A DNA stretch of 64,000 bases, from assembly GCF_040436405.1 (NCBI RefSeq), contig NZ_AP031575.1:3661501-3725500 (forward strand). Direction: 5' to 3'. Position numbers and translations under genes: made by a program. This document shows, piece after piece, positions 34,890 to 44,400 of the stretch (position 1 is the stretch's first letter; each line of letters opens with the position of its first letter). The notes beneath the pieces are model-generated. The model was not told the origin of the DNA. It did no database searches and worked only from the letters and a program-made list of their open reading frames with translations. The DNA is from Marinomonas sp. THO17. GTDB lineage: Bacteria; Pseudomonadota; Gammaproteobacteria; Pseudomonadales; Marinomonadaceae.

Positions 34890-36656
34890 TTAGTGATCGA
34901 TGGCTTTGCCTGCACCTTGAGGATAGCGCACACTTTCTACCAAGTCTTGGATGTCTTGTGGTGGTTCTTCTGTCATAGAAGACACCGCGAAAGCGACAGC
35001 AAAGTTGATAACAGCACCCACTGCACCAAAAGACAGAGGTGAAATACCAAATAACCAGTTGTCAGGAGTGTTCGCTAGTGTTGCTGTACCAGGAATGAAG
35101 AACCAACCTAGGAACATAAAGATGTAAACCAAGGTGGCAATCAAACCTGCCAGCATACCAGCGACAGCGCCTTTGCTGTTCACGCGTTTTGAGAAGATAC
35201 CCATCATCAACGCTGGGAATATTGAGGCAGCTGCAATACCGAAGGCCAGAGCAACCACTTGTGCGGCGAATCCCGGTGGATTCATACCCAGATAGGTCGC
35301 CACTATGATGGCCACAAACATGGATATTCGAGCGGCTAATAATTCCCCTTTATCCGTGAGATCGGGGTTGATTGAGCCTTTTATCAAGTCATGACTTACC
35401 GCGGAGGAGATGGCCAGTAATAACCCTGCCGCCGTCGACAATGCCGCTGCGAGACCACCTGCAGCAATCAAACCAATTACCCAGCCTGGGAGATTGGCGA
35501 TTTCAGGGTTCGCCAGTACCAGAATATCACGGTTAACCGTTAATTCGTTGCCTGCCCAGCCACGTGCTGTTGCTTCGGCTTCATAAGCCGGTGTGTCGTT
35601 ATAGAACTGAATACGACCATCATCGTTTTTGTCTTCATACTTGATCAAACCAGTGTTTTCCCAAGTTTGAATCCAATCAGGACGTTCAGCGTACTCAATC
35701 GGTTGTTCAGTAGGGCCAGATGGATAAATGGTTGTCATTAGATTCAAACGCGCCATAGACGCAACAGCAGGCGCTGTTAGGTACAATAAAGCGATGAATA
35801 CCAATGCCCAACCAGCAGACCAACGTGCGTCAGCCACTTTTGGCACAGTAAAGAAACGTATGATTACGTGTGGCAGACCCGCAGTACCAATCATCAGAGA
35901 TAGAGTGAAAAGTACCATATTGAGTTTGTTGTCCACATCGGCCGTATAGTCTCTAAAACCGAGTTCTCTGACTACTTCATCTAGCTTCTGTAGCAATGGC
36001 ATGCCAGATTCAGTGTGAGTAGAGAATAAACCTATAGCAGGTAGGAAAGTATCCGTGAGTTGCAAGGATATGAATACCGCCGGTATGGTGTAGGCAATGA
36101 TAAGTACAATATATTGAGCAACCTGCGTATAAGTGATGCCCTTCATGCCGCCTAGTACCGCATAGAAGAATACCACCACAGCGGCGATTGTCAGACCAGT
36201 GTTTTTGTCGACTTCAAGGAAACGCGAGAAGGCAACACCAGCCCCTGTCATTTGACCGATAACATAAGTAACCGACGCAATAATCAAACAAGCCACAGCC
36301 ACTAAACGTGCTGTTCGGCTGTAGAAGCGATCACCAATGAAGTCTGGCACGGTAAATTTACCAAATTTTCTTAAGTAAGGAGCCAGCAACATAGCAAGCA
36401 GTACGTAACCACCAGTCCAACCCATAAGGAAGGTGGAGTTAGCATAACCACCAGCAGCGATTAAGCCTGCCATAGAGATGAATGAGGCAGCAGACATCCA
36501 ATCCGCTGCCGTTGCCATACCATTTAATACTGGGTGAACACCACCACCAGCGACATAGAATTCTTTTGTTGATCCTGCACGAGCCCAAATGGCGATACCG
36601 AAGTAAAGCGCAAATGATCCGCCCACGAACAATAAGTTGATCATGAATTGACTCAT
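34890..36656 (-). CDS. Sodium:solute symporter, VC_2705 subfamily (ActP-like)
   Basis: 588-residue SLC5/SSS symporter with about 13 helices. The N-terminal AGGGVHPVLNGMATAADWMSAASF is the typical Na+-site region, and a roughly 80-residue periplasmic insert (TTIYPSGPTEQPIEYAERPDW onward, start near residue 300) is characteristic of the TIGR03648/VC_2705 subfamily. Relatives carry acetate or other short carboxylates. It follows a DUF4212 gene with six bases between, the standard pair for this subfamily. A CrbS-type kinase gene is 3.5 kb away, a reasonable controller. Confidence 0.9.
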   Translation of the reverse strand: MSQFMINLLFVGGSFALYFGIAIWARAGSTKEFYVAGGGVHPVLNGMATAADWMSAASFISMAGLIAAGGYANSTFLMGWTGGYVLLAMLLAPYLRKFGKFTVPDFIGDRFYSRTARLVAVACLIIASVTYVIGQMTGAGVAFSRFLEVDKNTGLTIAAVVVFFYAVLGGMKGITYTQVAQYIVLIIAYTIPAVFISLQLTDTFLPAIGLFSTHTESGMPLLQKLDEVVRELGFRDYTADVDNKLNMVLFTLSLMIGTAGLPHVIIRFFTVPKVADARWSAGWALVFIALLYLTAPAVASMARLNLMTTIYPSGPTEQPIEYAERPDWIQTWENTGLIKYEDKNDDGRIQFYNDTPAYEAEATARGWAGNELTVNRDILVLANPEIANLPGWVIGLIAAGGLAAALSTAAGLLLAISSAVSHDLIKGSINPDLTDKGELLAARISMFVAIIVATYLGMNPPGFAAQVVALAFGIAAASIFPALMMGIFSKRVNSKGAVAGMLAGLIATLVYIFMFLGWFFIPGTATLANTPDNWLFGISPLSFGAVGAVINFAVAFAVSSMTEEPPQDIQDLVESVRYPQGAGKAIDH

Positions 36657-36662
36657 ATTGAA

Positions 36663-36923
36663 TTACTCCTGTAGACCAAATTCTTCGTCAAGTTTGTTCA
36701 TTCTCCAGGCATAGAAGAAAGTCAAACCGATAAATACAAGAATGGAGCCTTGCTGGGCAAACCAAAAGCCTAAATCCGTTCCACCAATATGTATACCGGA
36801 AAGCATGGGACGTAGTAGGATGGCACAACCGTAGGAGGCAAGTGCCCATACCACCAGACATCCGAGGATGAGCCTGAGGTTGGCTTGCCAGTATTTTTCT
36901 GCATTAATACTATGATCTGACAC
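36663..36923 (-). CDS. DUF4212 small subunit of the Na+/solute symporter
   Basis: 86-residue protein with two membrane helices (ILGCLVVWALASYGCAIL and QQGSILVFIGLTFFYAW), the DUF4212/TIGR03647 partner encoded before VC_2705-type symporters. I prefer the GTG at 36923 because GGAGAT lies seven bases upstream and the length fits; an ATG at 36953 would add ten residues ahead of the ribosome site. It is the first gene of a two-gene operon. Confidence 0.88.
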   Translation of the reverse strand: MSDHSINAEKYWQANLRLILGCLVVWALASYGCAILLRPMLSGIHIGGTDLGFWFAQQGSILVFIGLTFFYAWRMNKLDEEFGLQE

Positions 36924-37070
36924 GGTAGATCTCCTTATAATTATTTTTATCACGCATCTTTAATCTAGCAGGGGCGAACAAAATAAGAAGTCAGACTTTA
37001 GTCGCATAGACGGATTTCAATCTTGAATTCGGGTGCACAAAACAGCCAATCAAGAGAAGGGAAGTTAATC

Positions 37071-37712
37071 ATGAATTTAGCTATTAGACAGAAGATTCTT
37101 TCGGTATGCGAAGCAAAGATACGCCAAAAGGGTGATAAAGTGCAGGTGTCTTTTTATGCCTTTTTTGCCAACAAGAATGATCAGCCAGATGTATTGATGT
37201 CGGTTGCTAGATGGTGGATAGAAACGCATCAGCTCAATCATTTTGAAAAAGCCACGAAAATTTATGCCATGGTAGCGTCGATGTCAGAAGACAGTTCGTT
37301 GGCACAGGCTAAAGTGCTAAATAAAGGCATCAATCATTTGACTTTGCAAGTGAGTAATTTAACCAGATCATTGGCTTTTTATATTGACCAGCTCGGCTTT
37401 TGTGGAGAAGTGCGTTGGGCTTCAGGAGCCTATTTGTCTTATGGCGATGCTTGGTTGTGTTTATCCTTAGGCGAGCCAAATATTGACGCTAACGACTACA
37501 CTCATTACGCGTTTGATGTGAGTGAACAGACCTTACAGGCTTTGCAAAAGAGACAGGCAGAATTTAACGTCTGGCAAGCCAATCAAAGTGAGGGAGGTTC
37601 GATTTACATTGCTGATCCCGATGGCCATAAATTGGAATTTCACATAGGGTCTTTATCGTCACGTTTAGCTTCCTTAAAGCAGGAGCCTTATAAGGGGTTG
37701 ATATGGCTATAG
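37071..37712 (+). CDS. FosA-like VOC protein fused to an N-terminal small domain
   Basis: 213 residues in two parts. Residues 1 to about 70 (with VSFYAFFANKNDQPDVL and ARWWIETHQLNHFEKA) look like a small domain otherwise found alone, possibly DUF6500. Residues about 86-205 are a FosA-type vicinal-oxygen-chelate domain: INHLTLQVSN (His89), YTHYAFDV (His about 145), DPDGHKLEFHIGSL (Glu about 189), the three metal ligands. FosA enzymes add glutathione to fosfomycin. The fusion is unusual. ATG 37071 has GAAGGGAAG upstream; a 37023 TTG is less likely. The gene overlaps the next one by 10 bp. Confidence 0.8.
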   Translation: MNLAIRQKILSVCEAKIRQKGDKVQVSFYAFFANKNDQPDVLMSVARWWIETHQLNHFEKATKIYAMVASMSEDSSLAQAKVLNKGINHLTLQVSNLTRSLAFYIDQLGFCGEVRWASGAYLSYGDAWLCLSLGEPNIDANDYTHYAFDVSEQTLQALQKRQAEFNVWQANQSEGGSIYIADPDGHKLEFHIGSLSSRLASLKQEPYKGLIWL

Positions 37713-38131
37713 AACACGCCTTATTGAACATAATAAAGATTGATGCAGAAACCACCTTACCTTTGCGTCAGCAAGTTTTATGGCCAAACAAAAGTCAACA
37801 GGAGTGCCGTGTCAATGTAGATGACATGGGACAACATTATGGCGTCTACCTTGATGAAAAACTCTTGTGTGTGGCGTCGGTATTTATTGATGGTCAAAGT
37901 GCCAGATTGAGAAAGTTTGCTACATTGGTCGAGTATCAAAGACAAGGTATTGGGCAATTTGTGTTAAGCCGAATCCTTGATGATCTTAAACAAATAGGGG
38001 TTAAGGTATTTTGGTGTGATGCCAGGGAGAGTGCCAGCTCACTTTATCAGCGTTTTGGTATGACGGCAGCGAGTGAGCGTTTTTATAAAGGTGACATTGC
38101 GTATCGGAAAATGTCGATGAATTTGAAATAG
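37703..38131 (+). CDS. GNAT family N-acetyltransferase
   Basis: 142 residues. The GNAT core is clear: ASVFIDGQSARLRKFATLVEYQRQGIG with the acetyl-CoA loop RQGIG near residue 79, and ASSLYQRFGMTAASERFY near the end, like ElaA-type acetyltransferases. It overlaps the FosA-like gene by 10 bp and is followed 10 bp on by the MOSC gene, so the three form one operon. Substrate unknown. Confidence 0.85.
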   Translation: MAIEHALLNIIKIDAETTLPLRQQVLWPNKSQQECRVNVDDMGQHYGVYLDEKLLCVASVFIDGQSARLRKFATLVEYQRQGIGQFVLSRILDDLKQIGVKVFWCDARESASSLYQRFGMTAASERFYKGDIAYRKMSMNLK

Positions 38132-38141
38132 GACCATAAAC

Positions 38142-38597
38142 ATGATCAAAGCGATTTTTGTCGCCAAACAATCTAATCAAGGGCAAATTGAACTAGATGC
38201 GGTAAAAGTGGATGCAGGTAAAGGCATAGTAGGGGACAGATATTATGGGAAAAAAGGCGATGATGGTCCGAACATTACTTTTGTCGAAAGTGAAGCCATT
38301 GCCAACTATAACCAGAATTTTGCGCAGCAAATCCAACTTGCGGATACCAGACGTAATGTGGTGACCCAAGGTATCGCCTTGAATGAATTGGTGGGTAAGC
38401 GTTTCCGCATTGGTGACGCTGAGTTTTATGGCGTCGAGCTGTGCGAGCCTTGTGCCTTACTAGGTCGCAGATTAGCCAATGATGAGATGAGTGCAGCGCA
38501 AGTGGTTAAGGCTTGGCTGCACAAAGGGGGATTACGGGCCGATGTTATTTGTTCTGGCGTAGTACGTGTTGGTATGTCATTTGAACGACTGGATTAA
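38142..38597 (+). CDS. MOSC domain-containing protein
   Basis: 151 residues, a single MOSC domain: VDAGKGIVGDRYYGKKGDD, DTRRNVVTQGIALNEL and the conserved Cys in GVELCEPCALLGRRL (about residue 104). MOSC proteins handle sulfur or molybdenum-cofactor-linked reductions, such as YiiM and mARC. The stop overlaps by four bases the end of the converging aminotransferase gene; no terminator separates them. Confidence 0.88.
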   Translation: MIKAIFVAKQSNQGQIELDAVKVDAGKGIVGDRYYGKKGDDGPNITFVESEAIANYNQNFAQQIQLADTRRNVVTQGIALNELVGKRFRIGDAEFYGVELCEPCALLGRRLANDEMSAAQVVKAWLHKGGLRADVICSGVVRVGMSFERLD

Positions 38598-40330
38598 GCT
38601 GACCCGGCTCCTGCTTTAAGGTCTTCAGCCAAAACAAAATCTCTTAATGAGTCAAACGCTTGGTTAAAAGGCTGTGCTTGCCAGACATGATCAGTTTGTT
38701 GTGGATTTTGTAAAACCTTGGCTAAATTGTCTGCCTGTTTCAGGTAGGCTTCGTAACAGTCATGAATGGAGGGTTGCGTTATGGCTTCGGTCTTGGCTGT
38801 TGACTCAAGCGTATCCCATTTCAAGAGATCTTCTAAACTCATAGCATGTTCTTTTTGACCTTGAAAACGCCATAAGTCTTTTTGCTGGTCATAGGCATAG
38901 AAAGGCAAAAAGGTGAGACCATCTTGACTGATGAAATCAATGGCGCGAAGAATAAAGTCGGCTTCCTGCTGGCTGATAAAATAGTTTAAATTGAAACGTA
39001 TCCAGCCCGGTTTTAGGAGTTTTTCACCCGCTTGTAAAGCCTGCTGGATCTGTTCGGATTTGTGTTCATCTATGTTTAATAAAGCATGGCCATATGGCCC
39101 AGCACAGGAACAACCGCCGCGTACTTGAATGCCGAACAGGTCGTTCAATAGGGCGGTAACAAAACCATGATGCAAATAGCCAAGCGGTGTTTTAATACGA
39201 AAGGCCGTAATTGACAAACGTTTGGCGTTTGGGTGACCTAGACGTTCAATCGAGTGATGGTTTTGCCAGTGTTGATCAATCAGTTCGACTAGCCTGTGTT
39301 CTTGCTCTTGTATCACCTCATCGCCTACTAGGGATTTGAGTTTGAAGACCAAACCAGCGCGGATGGATTCTAAAATAGCGGGTGTTCCACCTTCCTCACG
39401 ACGTTCACCAATAGGTAAAAAGCTATGATCCTTTGGGGTGACGAAAGACACAGTGCCGCCACCAATATGGCTAGGTTGAGCATTGTTAATGATGGCTTTT
39501 TTGACGATTAAAATACCTGGTGTGCCGGGACCACCAATGAATTTATGTGGGGAAAAGAAAAGGGCGTCTTTTCGATGTTTGGTCGACTGCTCAGGATTCA
39601 TATCAATTTTCACATAGGGTGCTGCGGCCGCGAAATCCCAAAAGGATAAGGCGTTATAAGTATGTAATAACTCAGTGATGGCATTTTGATCTGATACTAT
39701 GCCAGTTACATTGGACGCGGCACTGAAGCTACCGATGAGACGCTTGTCTTGATGCTGTTGCAATTGGTTTTCTAAGTCTTGTAAGCATACGCCACCCTGC
39801 TTACCTTCTTTAATGCGAATTACAGGAATGCCAAGCTCACGCCAAGGTAGTTCATTAGAGTGATGCTCATAAGGGCCAATAATAATGCGTGTTTGTGCTT
39901 TTTCGGTGGCGTCTAATTGTCTCAAGCCGAGTTGAGAAATCAGTGTATTAATGGCGCTGGTGGCTCCACTGCCGCAGAAAATGATGAGGTCCTCAGGGCA
40001 GGCATTTACTGCACGGCGAATTTCCTCTCTTGCCTGTTCACGAAATGCGGTGGTTTGCATACCGGTGGCGTTCGCTTCAGTATGAGTATTGGCGTAGAAA
40101 GGCAGAGTTTTTTGTACGGCTTGTTCGATGAAATCCAAACTACGGCCAGAGGCCGTGTAATCCGCATAGGTCAGTTTACGTTCACCAAAAGGTGTCATTA
40201 TGCTTTGTTCGGCGCCAATAATGCCCCGTCGTATTTTTTCTAACAAAAGCAAAGACGAAGGAGCCGAATCGTCTTTTGCTTTGTAAGCGGCAGTAAGATG
40301 ACGGATATTGGATGAGTCTATCGTTAACAT
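38594..40330 (-). CDS. Class V aminotransferase-fold PLP enzyme (cysteine desulfurase-like)
   Basis: 578 residues, longer than a typical NifS or SufS. The PLP lysine is in SPHKFIGGPGTPGIL (about residue 260), with the phosphate-binding FCGSGATSAINTL near residue 117 and a late RGGCSCAGPYGH stretch (about 405) whose Cys could be the sulfur acceptor as in cysteine desulfurases. An extra 100 residues at the C terminus have no evident domain. An Lrp-type regulator gene lies directly upstream on the same strand, which suggests an amino-acid-responsive role. The exact reaction is unknown. Confidence 0.83.
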   Translation of the reverse strand: MLTIDSSNIRHLTAAYKAKDDSAPSSLLLLEKIRRGIIGAEQSIMTPFGERKLTYADYTASGRSLDFIEQAVQKTLPFYANTHTEANATGMQTTAFREQAREEIRRAVNACPEDLIIFCGSGATSAINTLISQLGLRQLDATEKAQTRIIIGPYEHHSNELPWRELGIPVIRIKEGKQGGVCLQDLENQLQQHQDKRLIGSFSAASNVTGIVSDQNAITELLHTYNALSFWDFAAAAPYVKIDMNPEQSTKHRKDALFFSPHKFIGGPGTPGILIVKKAIINNAQPSHIGGGTVSFVTPKDHSFLPIGERREEGGTPAILESIRAGLVFKLKSLVGDEVIQEQEHRLVELIDQHWQNHHSIERLGHPNAKRLSITAFRIKTPLGYLHHGFVTALLNDLFGIQVRGGCSCAGPYGHALLNIDEHKSEQIQQALQAGEKLLKPGWIRFNLNYFISQQEADFILRAIDFISQDGLTFLPFYAYDQQKDLWRFQGQKEHAMSLEDLLKWDTLESTAKTEAITQPSIHDCYEAYLKQADNLAKVLQNPQQTDHVWQAQPFNQAFDSLRDFVLAEDLKAGAGSA

Positions 40331-40381
40331 GTCGAGGTCCTTAGCCTTGCTTGACAGACTCGACCTCTGCTTATTGTCCGC

Positions 40382-40858
40382 CTATTCGGCTTTTGTTAGC
40401 TGAGGTAAGGGCAACTCCGTGGTCCATTTAATTTGTTCCATAGAGAAGTTGGAAGTAACGTCTGTTAACGCAGTGGCACTGATTAAGCGTTTATAAAATT
40501 GGTCATAGGCTGGAATGTCTTTCACCAAAACGCGCAGTAAATAATCGTATTCACCCGCCATGCGATAAAACTCCACAACTTCTGGAAACTGTGAAACCAC
40601 TTGTGCAAATTCGATTGCCCAGTTGGCATCGTGTTGATTGGTTTTTACCTGAACAAAAACCGACACGCCCAGTTCCAGTTTTTCAGCGTCAAGTAAAGCC
40701 ACGTGGCGTTTTATGTAGCCCGCTTTTTCGAGACGTTGAATACGTCGCCAGCAAGGGGTTTTGGATAAGCCTACCTGCTGGGCCATTGCTTCTGTGGAAA
40801 TACTATCATTACTTTGAATTAAGGCAAGAAGTTGCAGGTCTGTGCTATCTAAGTTCAT
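40382..40858 (-). CDS. Lrp/AsnC family transcriptional regulator
   Basis: 158 residues: N-terminal helix-turn-helix (TDLQLLALIQSNDSIST onward, recognition helix in LSKTPCWRRIQRL) and C-terminal RAM ligand domain (VVEFYRMAGEYDYLLRVLV). Such proteins respond to amino acids. It sits 51 bp upstream of the class V aminotransferase gene, the likely target. ATG 40858. Confidence 0.92.
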   Translation of the reverse strand: MNLDSTDLQLLALIQSNDSISTEAMAQQVGLSKTPCWRRIQRLEKAGYIKRHVALLDAEKLELGVSVFVQVKTNQHDANWAIEFAQVVSQFPEVVEFYRMAGEYDYLLRVLVKDIPAYDQFYKRLISATALTDVTSNFSMEQIKWTTELPLPQLTKAE

Positions 40859-41021
40859 TTTGTTCTCTATTTGATTTATATGTTGAAATAATATTCCTAT
40901 AGATTAATGATTTTTAATATCTAAGCAACGGCATTTCTTATCGCTTGGCATTCGAGGAATATCAATCCAGTATGTGGAAGAAAAAAAGTTAAAAATAATG
41001 GATTTTTTTGAGTGAATGGTC

Positions 41022-41228
41022 TTATTTCGAGTCATTAGCTCGTGCTCTTTGGTATGCCTCAAAAGATTTATTGTGGCTAGCTAAGCAGTCATCTTGTTGT
41101 TGACCAAGATAATCACGACAAGCAGACACATGATTTTGTTGAAAGGCTTCATAAGCCCCTTTTGTTTTACAAGAAGTTTGTAGGCTAACCAATAACAAAC
41201 AAGCCGATGTGGCAATAGCTTTCATCAT
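41022..41228 (-). CDS. Small secreted cysteine-containing protein
   Basis: 68 residues with a signal sequence (KAIATSACLLLVSLQTSC) and a short mature part with two further cysteines spaced eleven apart (HVSACRDYLGQQQDDC), suitable for a disulfide. The Cys after QTS could be a lipidation site but the -3 Gln is not a standard lipobox. Function unknown. It is small but has clear signal-peptide logic. Confidence 0.6.
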   Translation of the reverse strand: MMKAIATSACLLLVSLQTSCKTKGAYEAFQQNHVSACRDYLGQQQDDCLASHNKSFEAYQRARANDSK

Positions 41229-41347
41229 GCTCTTTATTTCCCTTATAAGCAGAAGAAGTAATATTAATAGAAAGAGATTGTTTCTTGGTGCTTATCAATG
41301 TTTCCAATGAGTTTGATAATAAGTTGTCGATCTCACTTAATGTCATT

Positions 41348-41381
41348 CATCCCCCTATATTGATTTCAACATAAGGGGATG
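41348..41381 (-). other. Hairpin downstream of the RND operon
   Basis: CATCCCCCTAT pairs with ATAAGGGGATG with one mismatch around a 12-base loop, about 55 bases beyond the RND stop. T-rich sequence lies only on the plus-strand side, so a terminator function for the minus-strand operon is uncertain. Confidence 0.35.
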
Positions 41382-41414
41382 TATTTTGCTGGTATTAGTT
41401 CTGTCTCTTTGCAG

Positions 41415-41444
41415 AAAAAAGTCACTGGGAAAAAAGTCACTGGG
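41415..41444. repeat. 15-bp perfect tandem duplication at the RND stop codon
   Basis: AAAAAAGTCACTGGG occurs twice head to tail. The second copy holds the stop codon of the RND gene (41437-41439); the first repeats it just outside the gene. The minus strand therefore also carries T6 runs right after the stop. Confidence 0.9.
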
Positions 41445-44400
41445 CTTGTATGTCTGTTGAAGGTTTTAACTTTTGTTTGAGTCGTTTAATAACCGCTTCT
41501 ACGTCTTCTTTGATCATTAAGAGTATAGGCATTAGGACTAAGGTGATCAAAGTAGCAAACATGATACCGTAGCCAAGAGAGACAGCAGCAGGAATCAAGG
41601 CTTGAGCCTGACGTGATGTTTCGTACAGGATGGGCGCAAGTCCAGCAAAGGTCGTAAATGAGGTCAATAACACAGCACGTAAACGACTTTGACAAGCCAT
41701 GATAATGGCCCGACGAATGTGAATAGTGTCTTTACGTAAGTCATTATAGCGAGACACTAGTAGAAGGCTATCATTTACCACAACGCCACTTAACGCCAAA
41801 ATACCATTTAAGGAGAAAATACTCAGCGCTAAACCATTCATCCAATGGCCGAGTAAGGAACCTATGATGCCAAAAGGAATGGCCATCATGATGATCACAG
41901 GTTGGCTGTATGACTTCAATGGAATGGCCAGTAGGGCATAGATGATCAATAGGGCCAACATGAACATCTTAAACATAGAAGATTGTGTTTCCGCCTGCTC
42001 TTCTGCTTCTCCCGAGAAATTAAAGTCCACTTCAGAGAACTGTTTTTTGATGTTTGGCATAGTGGATTGTTGTAGCAATTCAACCACTTCTGTGGAAGAC
42101 ATAATGTCTTTATTGACTTCTGCCGAGAGGTAATATGAACGTTTGCCATCAATACGGATGATCTCAGTTTGTACCTCAATTTGCCCAAGTTTAGCGACAG
42201 TATCAAGGGGAACTCGCGAACCATTGTCCAATGTGATCTTGGTGTTCATAATGGCCGCGGGAGACTCTTGTTGTGTTTCTGGGTAGCCAATGCGTACTTC
42301 GATTTCATCATTATTTCTTTGATAAGACTGTACTTTAGTGCCATCAAAGTTACTGACGATTTGGCTTGCTAAATCTGATGTGGTCAATCCCAATAGACGG
42401 CCTTGCTCACTTAAGCTGAGCTCTAGGCGTGATTCAGGTGGGGTATCGAACTTTTCGATACCCGTCACAGCAGGGATTTGATTCAAAACCTCCACCAGTG
42501 TGCTTAATGCTTCATCAAGTGATGTGGCATTGGTGCTGGTTAGTTCCACATTAAGAGCATCTATTGAGCCGCTTTGACTGTTCCGAATACGCAGACTTTT
42601 GACCCCTTCAGGAGTGCCTGCCAAAGTTTGCCATTCAGTAGAAAACTCGGTCAAAGAGTAGGGCGCACCATGTACCAATTCAACACGGAAGCTGCCGGAT
42701 TGATCGCTAGAACTGTAGGTTTCTATGTTTTTTAAATAGCTGTCTGGTAAATCATCTTGACCGCTTAATTCGGCATGGGCCGCTCTCGTTAAATTCTTAT
42801 CTGCTTGATACGCTTTTTGCTCTATTTCGATCAAGGCTTTTTCTGTTTGACCATAGCTGGCATCGCTTAGCATGGTTAAAGAGGCTCTTACAGTATCACC
42901 CGGAATACGAGGGAAAAAACTGGTTCGAATTTCTCCCGTGAGTGGCATAGAAATTACTAAAGCAAACATGCTCACGAAGACCAAACTCATCGCGTATCTG
43001 TGGTTTAGACAAAATTCGATAGCGGGTTTATAGAGGCGCTGACTGAAAAACTGCAAACCGCCGTCTGCGCTTTTTTGGACTATACCCCAAAGTTTCGCTA
43101 GGAGATTCTTAGCCGGGGCTTTGTGGGTATTTAAATGGGATAAATGGGCAGGCAAAATGATTTTGGATTCGATAATGGACAGTACCAAACAAATGGCCAC
43201 CACTTGAGCAAATTGAGAATAAATTTTGCCTAAACGACCATCAATGTTTGAGAGTGCCCAAAAAGCCGCTACTGTGGTGAAGACACCAAACAAAGTAGGC
43301 ACGGCCACTTCCATGGTACCCTTGATGGTGTTATTTAGCGTATCACCCTCTCGTGCTCGTACTGAATATATGTTTTCTCCCACCACAACGGCATCGTCAA
43401 CCACAATGCCTAAGGCCAGAATAAAGCCAAAAGTGGTGATCAAATTCAGTGTTAAATCGATTTGACTGGTACCCATGAGGAAAAGGGTGCCGAAGAAGAT
43501 AAAGGGTAAGCCAGCGGCCACCCAAAAGGCCACCGTGATGTTGAGGAAAACAGCCAGTAAGACAAAAACTAAGATGACGCCAGTTAAAGCATTTTTTACC
43601 ATCAATTCAAGACGTTGATTAATGGATTCACTGCGGTTATTCCAAGTCGTTAATTCAACCTTATAAGGTAACTTGCCCTTATCTCGCCATGCATCAACTC
43701 GCTTTTTAGTAGCCTCAACCGTATTGATGATGTCATCTTTGCCAATGGTGTTTATGCGCAGGGATAAACTGTTTTGCTGGTTAAAACGTGACAATACGAA
43801 TTCGTCTTCATCGTACGCATCTTGGATGCTGGCAATGTCACCGAGTTTGAGCTCTGCCCCGCTGGTAGTGGTTTTGATTGGAATGCGAGCAAATGCTTGT
43901 TTGAAATAAGCTTGTTCAGACGTGCTGACTTTGAGGTACAAGTCTTTGTCGCTTAAGGTGGCAACCGAGGGGCTGGCAGACTCGGCTTTTATCGCAGTAC
44001 TGATGTTCGCTAAGGTAAGGTCGTAAGCTTCTAACTTATTTTTATCGACTTTAATCAACATGCTGGGGTTGCGCCAGCCAGAAATGGATACGGAATTGAT
44101 TTCTTTGTCCAATAATAAGTTTGTTTTCAAGTCATAGGCGGCTTTTTGCAATGTTCTGCGGTCAGTGTCGCCAAAAAGCTGAATAATAATTGCCAATTCT
44201 GAACGTGTGTCTTTGGTGATAATGGCAGGGTCTGCGTCACTGGGAAAAGAAGATATTTCGCCTACTTTGTCTTTTATATTGTTGAAGACTTCATCTAGGT
44301 CGTAACCGTCTTTGATTTCAACATTGACCGAACTGCCACTGCTGGTGGAATTTGACATGACATTATCAATACCAACTAAGCCTTCCAACTGTTGTTCGAT

